Assembly: GCA_033675545.1 (NCBI GenBank)
Contig: JAWDGP010008106.1
Span: 124,001-188,000 of the forward strand
Source of the DNA: Elysia crispata
Taxonomy: Eukaryota; Mollusca; Gastropoda; Plakobranchidae
Direction of reading: 5' to 3'
DNA: 64,000 nucleotides
Part shown: positions 12,301-24,300 of the stretch, one piece after another
Numbering within the stretch: the first letter of the stretch is position 1
Layout: every line of letters begins with the position of its first letter
Notes under the pieces: model-generated
Database searches by the model: none
Seen by the model: the letters and a program-made list of their open reading frames with translations, nothing else
What the model was told of the DNA's origin: nothing
Program-made: the position numbers and the translations under genes

Positions 12301-15300
12301 TGCTCCTATATTTTTAATTATGTTATAGTTAACACAAGAAGCCACATGAATATTTGAAAATTTGATGACAGTTATCTACTTTCAATGGATAATTTTTTTT
12401 CAGCACTTAATTGTAAGTCATCTCTTTGGTGGGTGGCATTTATGCCTGCACAGTTTGTCTATTTAAACAATAAATATTTATTGTGAGTTCAATACTTTCA
12501 CAAAGCCACATGCGTTTTAGCATTTATAACAGTTGGATGTAAGGTCATTACCTTAGTAGTGCGTGTAATTTTACTGGCTACTTTTGTTTTATTTTTTTTT
12601 ACTTTTACTATTATATTACGTTGAATGACAATTTACCAGTTAAACACTGCTTCTCTTTTTACTGGCTTTCTATACACTCACAATTGTCTAGATTTATTTA
12701 AATTTCTCAAAGTTTTGAGTATGTTGAGGATATTTCCATGCAGCACATGAGCTGTAGCCTCATTTTTTTTATTTGTGTCATAGGAGCATGAGAAAAGGCG
12801 CCATTCGGAGTTAGCCCAGTCAATAAGTGCTACAGAAATGGAAACAAAGGCTGTGGAAGAAAGGAAAAAGGCAAGGGAAGAAAAAGCAAAAGAAGCTCGA
12901 CAGCAGGCAATACAGGTGAGATGTTTTTGTGGTACAGGTTCAAACTTTCACAAAGGTTAATATATGGAAGTCTACATTTTATAATGCTGTTTATCTCATT
13001 TCAAACTAAGTTTGCAAGGAATGAAAAGACAGTTGTTTGATAGAGCAGCCATGCATATAGTAAGTAAGCAGTATTTTGTTTTGCTTTTTTACTTTGCCAA
13101 CTGTGCATAAACTTAAGAGATTGTTTATCTTTACCTCCATGATTTATGTTTTATACATTTGCTTCTAATTAAAACATAGTTCTTGTAGGGAATCCAATGG
13201 CTTTAAAAAAAGGTTTGTCAACATGAGATGGAGAAAAAATGTTTTGAGTATGTCATGCGCCACGTCTTTCAACCCCTTTTTTTTGAAAAACAAGTTCTCA
13301 ATGAGACATGGCAAGGAGCACACAAATGACTTCATGTTTATGTTTCATAAGAGCTTGAACTCCTGCTTGGATTATTGATTTCAATTTTTGGCGTTATGCA
13401 TTATCTTGTGTAGTACTTGTGAAAAACATGCTTCATCAGTGTTTGTAGGGGCAGAAATGAAGATTTTTATCCAGCTTTCCTTAAGAAAGGAAGGATCAGT
13501 ATCATAGGGTAAGCTGATGTATAAGAGGATGCGACTTAAAATAATTGTCTTTGTGTGCTTTTTTTTAATTCGCCCTGTTAAATATTCAGTCTTAGAATAT
13601 TAAAACATGGCGCTAACTCAACTGAAGGGACATTTCCTTTTTCTTTTCTCCTAGGAACTGCAGAAGAAACGTGAGGAGAGGAAAAATGAAGTTAAAAAAG
13701 TTGCAGAGGAAGAAGTAAAATTTTTGCAAGCCAGTGGAAAAGTTACAAAAAGTCCATCAATTGGCAGCAAGAAAAAGAAGGCAGCCAATGGACCTCCTTC
13801 TGTGACACCCTCAAAGCATTCCTTGTGTTCTGGGTATGAGGAAACAACAGCAAAAAGTCCCCAGTTCTCTGCTAGAGGAGAAAAAGATTTGAATGCTCAT
13901 AAAAATTTGCAGGTAAAGTAAAACTAGATTTTTATAAAAGTTAAATTTTAAACTGCCTTTTGCCATGCTGAGAATACCTTCTTACCTTTTTTTTCAATAT
14001 TGAGTAATATTGTATTATCTTTTCCCAAACAAAAGGATTTCTTTTAATTTTTTAATCTCCTATTTTAGCATCTTTCAAAAAATCTTTTGGCATTTGAAGT
14101 TTAAATTTGTTACTTACAGAGAACAGCAAGTGGGGGCCATGAGGATGTTGAGGGTGCCACAGGAGGAACAGGCAAGGTTACAGAGGCAAATACACGCACA
14201 ACACTGGAAGATCTATACAGCACATTGAAAAAGTTGGAAGAGGAGGAAAACTTTTTGTCAGTACGCACAGAGAAAAAGCATTCATGGTGTAAGTTACTGT
14301 TTTTATTTATTATTTTTTTTATAATTACTTTCTCATGTGTTTATGATCTTTGCTGAAAATCTGGCGATCAAATGCATTTATTAATCACAGCATATTTTGT
14401 CGGTTTAAATATCTAAAAGAAAAAAAAAACATGGTGAAATCGGAAAATGTACATTAATCAATCAGATTACTCTTTATTGTAGGCGATCATGACCTTCCAT
14501 GGATCTTTATCTCTTGCTGCATTTAGTGTAATCTGTCACTGGTCCTACATTTAGCCACGTGGTTAGTCCATCTAATATCTGTCCTTGCTGTTTTCCTCAG
14601 CTGTGTTTTCCTTCTGCCATTTCAGTTTTCACAAGATGTTTCATTTTCTTTCTTCTCATCGCATGGCCCAAAAACGTTGCCTGGCATTTTTGTGTTCTAT
14701 TTATTAGTGATCTTATTGTGTCAGCTGTATCTTTGAAATTGTTTGAATGAAATAAATGTATCAAATTTTTGTAAATCTTCCGGAAACCAAAGTTAAAGGG
14801 GTGCATTCTGTTGCTATTTTGTTGGTATTGATGAAAACTAATTGAAAAACGAAAAACGTTTTTGCTAAATACAAATCCAAAACAATTTTTTAAAGCATGT
14901 CAGGCTTGCCTAATCTTCTTTTACACTTTGATCACCAGTGGATGAGCTAGAGAAGGTGGAAGATGAGCCTGGATCAAATCTGACAGCAGAGAACTTGCAA
15001 AAGTTAAACTCCAGCAAGGATGCTCTATCCAAGAGTGGTTTCCTCTCTGGAGACAAGCTGAAAAGTATTATCAGCTTCTTAGATGAAGTGCAAGTCACAG
15101 ATCGTCTCAGTGAAATTGACTCGGTAGGATGCTGAACAACATTCACTTTTTTGGTTTTTTTTTTTTTTGGTTTTATTTTTTGAACAGTATCAAGATTGGC
15201 TTTGTAGCTGAACTCATCCAAGGTATTGATACCATTACATTGTTTACTTTTTCGTTTATGTGTGCAAATGTTACTGTTCATTCTATCTTCACATCCACAC

Positions 15301-18300
15301 CTTGCTGTTGTTTTCAGCAAAGGAGTAAACAAATTTTTTTCTTCTGCATTTAAGTGTGTGAACTTACTTGATATCTATGACTCAATCTTTTATTTTTTTC
15401 ACAGAACATTGTGTAGTCAAGTGTGTTATTACAAACATTCGACCTAATAATTATAGTTCTGTAAAAAAAAAAAAAAATTAAAAAAAATTTAGGACCTGAG
15501 GCTATGTATAGATCTAATAATTATATTTCTGATCTAGAATCTATGTCTTACAATTTGCATTTAATTAAGGATTTTAATCTTTTTGCCAATAAAGATGAAG
15601 ATTTGGAACTAAATTACATCTTTAAACCAGGCTAGATTAGTCTCACAGCCATATTATAATATTTCTTATAGATTCATTGGACAAGTTAGTGATTTACACC
15701 TATTAAGATAAATAATAAAATAAATATAACAACTTTCCAACGGTGTTATCAATTTGTTTCCTCTAAAATATTCCATTTAAGCACATGGGTCTAGCTAAAT
15801 TCTTAAGTTCATCAGTTAACTGACTCACAGTGCTTCTCATGCCAGTGCACTGGCCTGCAGTACCTCTTGTAAGTTTCTCACGGTCAAGCCAGTTAACAGG
15901 CCAGGAGGGAGACTTGGGTTAAAGAGATTTCAGAGAGCTGAAAGAAAGGGTGTATTTTTATCTTAACGTATCCAAATACCTCAGCATATGTTCAATATTA
16001 TTCTTAAGGTAACTCACTCGAGCTTCCTCCCTATTTTCAACAGGAGATTAGCCGCATGAATCAAGGTCTTCTAGCCCAATCACAGAATGGTATGTCTGCC
16101 CCAGAAGTCCCCACTACAACTCCCCTTGTGCCATCAGCTGAGGAGGTTGCCCAGCTTGAACAAGCACATGTCACTGCCAGCGAGGTCACGAATGCTATGC
16201 TCTCCCAACGCCTTGAGCTGGATGAAAAGCAGCGAACAGTGTCCATGCTTCAAAAGGCATTGGTAGGCTGCTTCAGAGGCAATTTCTGTACAGTTGTCAA
16301 AATGTTTGGTTGATTGGTTCTTGTAAGATGTCTGTAACCAATAGTTCTCAAACTTTATATAAGCACAGCTGAAAAGATAGAGCTAAGAGGAAAGAAAAAG
16401 TTTAATCACATATCAGTTGGGACACAAGCATTATTTGAAATTTAAAGGTCTTGCCTACACATGAACATTAGTGACAGAGATTGTGAATGTAAAATCTTCC
16501 TCTCAATCTTTGTTAAGTCACAGTTTTACTGTACAAAAAAGAGCAACCACTTCTAAATTTACCCTTCTTTCTTGGCTTGCCACTCAGCTTGTGATTCTGG
16601 CTCACTGTGATTTTTAAATTTTCAAGTTAAATATTGATATGTTGAGAATAAAAAAGTGCTTTAAACTGCCATAGCAAAATATAGAAAGTAATTTATAAAA
16701 TGTCGCAGCAGCCAAAACAGAATGTGTAAAAGTGCATTGGTGTTTATGACTACCCATGGCGGACTCTTGACTAATAAACAGAAAGTGCTTTATCTCACAT
16801 CCATGTGAGACATCTGTCAAATACTTGAATAATGAGAATGTGATTTTATTAATTTTTTTATAGATTAAGTATACATCAGGCAAACATCCTCCATTGTTTT
16901 TCAGAACCAGCAGAGGGAGCTCACTGTTCGCCATGCCAGGGAGACAGAAAAAGAGATGAAGAAAAGACTAGATGTGCAGAAGGAAGAATATGAAGAAGCC
17001 ATTAAGAGACACCTCTCCTTCATAGACCAGGTTTGTCTATCCTTATGCGGTTTTTCCTCTCATCATCTGTGACCCTTTTTTTATTTTATCCATCATATGT
17101 TGGGGTCTCTCCTAATGCTCGTATTGCCTTACTGCTCAATTTCTAGAATAATTGTTTTAAAATGCTAATCTAATTTTTTTGAATGATATCACAATGACTA
17201 GGAATGCAATAAATTGGAATTCTTTGACCTTTTTTTCTTCTCCTTTTTTTTTCTTTTTAAAATATCATAATAATCTAGTTGGTATATTATCTGGTGATAT
17301 GGTCTCTGACTCGAGATCAAATGATCCAATATTTTAATCCGTCCACAAGGCAGATTTAGTTGGGAGGGTTATTAAAAGAGGCATTTTTCCTAAGTTCACC
17401 CAAATGTGAATGGATATCAACTTAAACTAAGAGTAAAGGGCTGTTATAAACCAGTGTTCAATCCACAAAACTTGTGTGTTATATGTTAGCATTACTGTCT
17501 TTAAAAACTAAGATAAGCTCTGATTCTAAAGAAATCTTTTCTTATGCTCTAAGGAAAACTATCTTGAATTCGATTGTATTCATCCCAACCTAATTTGATT
17601 TTACTTCTCCTATCTTTACTAAAAGTGTATCCTTTTTCCTAATATTGATTTTGCCTTTTCCTTTTCATCAGCTGATAGATGACAAGAAAAATTTGAGTGA
17701 AAAATGTGAGAAAGTGGTCACTGAGCTCAAGGTTGTAGACAAAAAGTATCAGGAGAAAATGAAAGCCATTGAAGAGAGGTGAGCTCAGGGGATTTTAAAT
17801 AATCATCTATGGAAAGTAAAGAAAATCTGGGAGGAGAAAAATATCAATGAAATGGTTGTAACCTTAGCAACCAAAGATAGTTGCAGTTGAAAGATTTTAC
17901 TTAAGACATACCTTTTACAAACCAGACTAAAGTCAACCTGTACCTCAAAAGCATAGTAAAAATCATCTCCTGTTTTGGAGCATTTGAATGCTGACTTGAA
18001 GTCATGAACATTTACACAAAGTAGATGGAATTTAGTTCAGTTTATGTCAATATGTATTTTTTTTTTATATGACCAATGTATATCATTAAATTTTTTTGTT
18101 ACACAGATTATGTAGTTTATCTTTTATATGCTGTTACTTTATATAAAATAGATGTCAGTTCATTTTTAAAATAATTTTGTATGAAATGGTTCATGAATTT
18201 GGAGGGATAGTGAAGTGAATACATTTACTGATGTAGCTCATACAAATATTATGAAATTAAAGAAATTTTTTTGTTATTTCTAAAAATAAAAACTAATGGA

Positions 18301-21300
18301 TCTGATTGTATGTGTGTGAGAGCCAATTGTTCTTTTATAAAGTTAATTCAATTATGCTATATTGGTTGTGCATAGGAGATCCTTTTTTGTTATTATTAAA
18401 ATTTACTATCAACAGCCACTCCATTGAAATGTCCAAACTGAAAGAAGTTCATTCAGCAGCTGAGAAGTTGAGAAGAGAGAAATGGATTGAAGACAAAACT
18501 AAAAAGATCAAGGTAGTTACCTTTCTGGCACATAAAATTGTTTTCATGTTATGTATTTTTTACTATCTAAATTCTGACTGTTCATTTCTTTCGTACCTCT
18601 AAGAATGGGTTTTGGTAGGTTATAGCTCAGTTATTGAGTTTGAAACCTGTCTGATAAGCAGTGTTATGTCTAACAGCTAGTGTAGATTGCTTAAGAAGAT
18701 GTTTTAGCTATGATCACTCAATCTATCATATGCTCTATAAATTCTATAGAGAATGAATAAAAACTAACTGATGATTGAAGAAGAAGTAAGGAAGAAATTT
18801 TAAGGTAGGAGTTTGCTGAACTTTACAAAATTTTTTCAAGTTAATCCTTTTATTTTGTGTTTGTAATTACCATACAAGGATGGAGTGGATTTGTATGTAA
18901 ATAAACAGTGATAGGCAGCTAGAGTTCTAATGGCACAGAGAACAAGAAGTTCATTATGTTAGAAAATTGATTTTATTTTATGTAGATCTGCTTGATTCAA
19001 ACCTAATTATTATTCCATTTTCTGATAGCTATTAGCAACAAAGTTAGTATTAAAGGTTGAAAAAGTTCAGAAAAGTTAGTTGTAGAAACATGCAATTTTG
19101 AGTATTATGCTCCATGCATAGATTTTTTTGTTAAATGTATGATTTAAGAAAGCTTTTCAACATTGTACCTGCCTCTTCCCATTGAATCATCTCAAAACAA
19201 TAGACTGATGTCTATGTTTGGCTCATTTGGAGTAGAAGAAAACAGGATTTGAGTCTAAACATATAAGATTAAAAGTTAAATTGTTTACTTGGGAGTGTGT
19301 TGTATATCCTGCCCAGGAAATGACTGTGAAAGGTCTAGAGCCAGAGATTCAGCGGCTCATTGCTAAACACAAGAGTGATATGAACAAGGTCAAGCAGATC
19401 CATGAGGCGGAGTTGCTGGAGGCAGATGAGCGAGCAGCTCAAAAATATGTTAAAATGACAGAAGAGCTGCGAGATCAGCTAGCAACAGAGAAGGAAGCCG
19501 CATGTGCGCGTGAAAGAGAAATGTCAAAGCAGAGGTATACACACTCTCATGTCGCTTGCTCTCTTCCGATTGTCTGCCTTCTTTTCCCTCTTTCCCTTTT
19601 CTCCCTTTCTCCAGCTTCGACTTGCCCTTGCATTATCCCTGATATTACAGAAGGAATACTTCCTTAAAGATTTTGTGTTGTTGCTTTACAAATTGAATGT
19701 ACGGTTCTCCTGTCCTTTTCTTCTTTTTTCTATGAAAGGAAAACTTTATCATGAATTTTTGTGGTGTTTTAAACTATACATCTCATTAACTTTAAAAAAA
19801 TTTAGGTTCATGAAAAAAGGAAACAGACCCTGACATAGAAAAAATTCCAGTTATCAGATTTGAAAATCTAGCAACAAAAAATTTCAGTCATGTATCAAAC
19901 ACCAGTTATACTGATAATTGTTAAATCTAACAAACTTTGTGCATCTCTCTGAGTAGACAAAATTTGTCAACAAGCAGCTTAGCCTTTAACCTCCCTCTCA
20001 CCCCATCCCCTTTTTTGTTAGCTTCAACTAGCTTTACTTGTCACTAACTCTTCAAAAGGTTTTATTGCAAACAAATTTTGTGTGACCACCAGACAATGGT
20101 GCCATTGACAGCTAAACCCATCTGGACCTACTTTGCAGCCTATTGTAAGCCTGTAATTGGTCCATCCATCCTGTAAAATTCCTGCCCTGTTTGCTTGTCA
20201 GATATGAGAAGCAGCTTCAGCAAGAAGAGGAAGCATTCCAGCAACAGCGCCGACGTCTGTACCAGGAAGTCCAGGAGGAGAAAGACCGTGTGGCTGTGCA
20301 GGCCTCCAGGCAGAGATCTGAACTTGAGAAACTCCAGCAGCAGCTGGAAGACTCACACAGGCATGCCTTACAGGCCATGAGGGAGCAATTTGACAAGGCC
20401 AAGGATGAGCAAGATCGCAGGCATAAGGTTCACCCTTCATCAAATGTGTCCTTGTTAATATTTACCTTTCCTATGACTTTTGACAAAAGGGCAATTCTGG
20501 TTTTTTCAAAGAAACGAAAATATATATTTTCATGTTGGATTGTTATATTTCTTATTTCTTTGTGCTTTTAACATCTTGCAAAATGACTTTTGAAAGCCAA
20601 AAAATTGTATCTGTGTAGGAACCTTGTCTTTACCTCAGATCATATTTGACGTGGTGTGTCATATTTTTTCCTTTGCAGTTGTCGAACTTCATCTTGTTTT
20701 ATCAGACAGCTGACTAATTTTTATTTCTTTCTTTAATCAGAGTGAGATTTCCGAATTGAAGGAAAAGCTTAAACTGGAAAAGGAATCTTGGGAAGAGAAC
20801 TACATGAAACGTCATGAAACTTGGCTGGTTCAGAAAGAGAGGGAAATAAGAGATAAGGTGGGTCTCTCTTTGTCCAACTTATTGCAAGTTTTGGGCTTAG
20901 AAATAAAATTTGGACATAATTTTTTTTTTCTAAGGCATATGTATATGAAATCCAGTTTAAATTGAGATGTTTTTTAAGCCTAAACTGACAAAACATTTTC
21001 TAAAATATTATACAATACTTGAATACATAGAGTGTACAATTTTAAATTGTTGGCTAATAAAGGTGAAAAATTTAATTTAAAAGTGAACTTTTTTAAGACA
21101 TAGTCAAAATGCAGTTTACATGTATAATTAAAAATCATTTTTTTTCAACTGCAAAGCACAATGCATGTTATTTTCAGAGAAAACAGAAAACTTTCTTCAC
21201 CCATCCCTCCCCACTTCCCCTCTTTTTAAAAACGTTATGTGTGGTCCAGTTTCATCACTATTATGTTGCATGTTTATTTATCATATTATTGTTATATTGA

Positions 21301-24300
21301 GCAGATCAAGAAAGAAAGAGACAAGGAGATTGAGCTTGTTATTGAGAGACTTGAAGAAGATGCTTCAACAATAAGAGAAGACAATGAGCGTTCTACAGAG
21401 CAAAAAATCAGGTTTGCTGATTGAGTTATTTAATGTCTTGATTTTTGTTGCTCTTGGAACATGATCAAACACAAACTATGGGACAGCAAGCAGAATTTTT
21501 AAAAGCTTCATTTAAAAAATAAAGACATGATATACACCTAAAAAATACCTTTTCAATGTGCAGCATATTAATTTTACCAGATTTTGCAAGTTCAAAAGCT
21601 TTTCTTAACATTAGTAAAATATGCACCAAACAGCTTAAGCTTTGTGTAATATACATCCCAGTGAGTTGTTTTGTTCATCAGATCCCTAATGTCCAGGAAA
21701 TATTCTTTATATTTTTGTTGTCTCAGGAATTTTCTCTTTCATCTTTTACACAAAAATGGTATCAATTTTTCAGGAGAATGAGAGAGAAGTTTGAAATGGA
21801 AACTAAAGAACTGGAGCAATCTGAGAGGAGAGCTGTACAGAAGCATAATGAGATAAAGGTAATGTACTTTTATCAATTTTACCCTGAAACATGTCTCTCT
21901 TTGATTTAAGTGATGATACTGGAAAAAAGAGTCAACCAGAAGGAGAGAGTTTATTTTAAGGAATCAAAATTCATTTTGAAACAAATCTACAGCTTCTGTT
22001 CACATTCAGGAATCAAATCATGATTCTACTTCCTCAGTCCATTAAATCTTGATTTGTAAATGTTTGATTTTGTATTCATCAATATAATCATTTGTCTCTC
22101 AAAAGGCCAAAATGACAGAAGTGGAAGGTGAAAATGAAAGATTAAAAGTCATTATCAAGCAAAAGGAGCAAGAAATATTTGATTCAAAGAAGGTAGGTAT
22201 CTAAAATTTTTTTATTCTGCTGTTTTAATTTTTTATCATTTGCATTTGATATGTTCCCTGACATCTTCATCTGAGAAAGGTTTTAATTTGAACCTAGAAG
22301 TTCTGGCACACGTTAAGTTGCCCTTAACACTGGTACTTGTGGAATATTGATAGTTCTACTAATACATCGTCAATTTTGAATTTCCCAAGAGAGATAAATA
22401 AAGTTTATCTTATGTATTTTATCACCGGCTGAGTTATATTATTAAAGTCAGCAGATGTTTGCAGAGAATCGGAAGTCAGTAGCCCTGTCTGCCATGAAGC
22501 CAGTCACTTCTAAACTGACTAGACATAGGTTGGGCCTGGTTCTCACTTACAGTAAGCATTGCTGACTACTGGGAAATGGACTATTATATGACCCCATTCT
22601 GCTCTGTCACAGCTATGGAGTGCAATTTATGAAATAATACTAAGATACTCAGACCTGGTCTCTGCTGAATTGGGTATGGTCAGACAGTTCAGCAATTCAG
22701 CTCTATTCTTGCGAGATTAACTCAGTGCTACTCTTCATACTCTAAATATGTTGGAATGGGAAGCAGGAATTTATGAAGCTGTTGGAGAAATTAGTCAGTT
22801 CTAATTTTAATAAAATAATTGCTAAATGTTGTACAGTAATCACTACTGCACAAAAGATGTGCTCTCACGAATAAAGTTGTATTTATTTGAGTGTGGGGTG
22901 ATACCCCCTGCGTGAACTGTTAATTTTGGGTGAGCTTGGCTCTTATGTTTTGTCGGTTAAGAATAGACCTTCTAAAGACAGTTTGATAATATATATGAAT
23001 TTGATGCACCTCCACATTATTTTACAAATTTAATTTTTGGTTGAGATTGTTGGATTTCCCAACTCTCTTTAAAAAAGCTTTTACATCACTTAAAAAAAAG
23101 CTGGTTTTTATTTTTTTGCAGCATGCAGACCAAGAGTTACAGCTTTTTTCCACAACAAGCTTCTACATAATCACAAGTTTTATTATGTATGAACAAATAT
23201 TTCAGCCTGTGAGGTGCTATGTATTATTTCACACATTTCATGCATTGAAGTTCTTATAAACAGATCCCTCCTGATCTCCATGCTTTACGCACAAGCTAAA
23301 TATTAAAAAAAACCTTCATTATTATCTGCTTTCTTAAATGTCCTCTTGCACATGAAACTTTCTTCAGTGGAAAAAAAACCAATTTGTTGATTTTTTTTAT
23401 TCTTTTTTTTTTTTTAAACAGCTGCTAGAGAAAATGAATTCTGAAAGGAGTCATGTCTCGGACATTGTAAGGCAGGAGTTTGCAGATCGCATTGTGGCCA
23501 CTGATGAGGAGAGCAAGAGAATCAAACATGAAATATCTGAACTTAGAGCAAGACACCGTGTGGAGCTAGAGAAAGCACAGAGTGACATGGAAGAATTGAG
23601 AAAGGCGAAGGATGAAGAGATGGAAGAAGTCCATAAAAGGTTGGTCAAGGGCTCATCTCAGAACAGCAAAAGTTTTGAAAATGATTGGGAATTTTCTAAA
23701 TCTACTAATAATGGCTCTTTTTGTTATTATGTTAAAAAAAGGTAAATAAAATTGGCTTTTGCTTCAGCGATATGTTGTGTTGAAGTATAGTAAGATCAAT
23801 TCTGAAATCAAGGCTTTTAAGGAAAAGTTATTGTTATTGTGATAATTAATATGATGACCTTAAATTAAAGTTTACCTCAAAGATAAAACCATAAGCATTG
23901 CAACATTGCTTAGCTGAAGTACAAAATACTTCACAAATCTCTTTGGTTTAAAGATGTTTTTGTGAGTCAGGGCAAGTTAAAAAACAAAATATAATTTAGG
24001 TTATGAATACTATTTTAATCAAACCAATTTACGAATAGTTTTGAATTTTTTCTTGTTTTGTTACCATGAATAAATAACAAAACATACTTAAATTGAATTA
24101 CATTATACATTGCTGAATTTACGGTAATTCATGTATTAATTCAAATCTAGTTTGAGTTGTTAATGCATCATGAGAATGAGATGTATAAAAAATAAAAATC
24201 AAACTTGATAGTCTTTAAAACCTTATTGTTAAGCTTTTATAAAAATGTGCAATGTATACCTCTGTATTATGAACAAAATCGTGAGTTTGTAAGATTTTCT

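Noticed and set aside
20198-20443. Minus-strand open frames opposite CEP131 exon 15
   Set aside because: They are complementary to a well conserved CEP131 coiled-coil exon. GC-richer coding DNA simply has fewer antisense stops.
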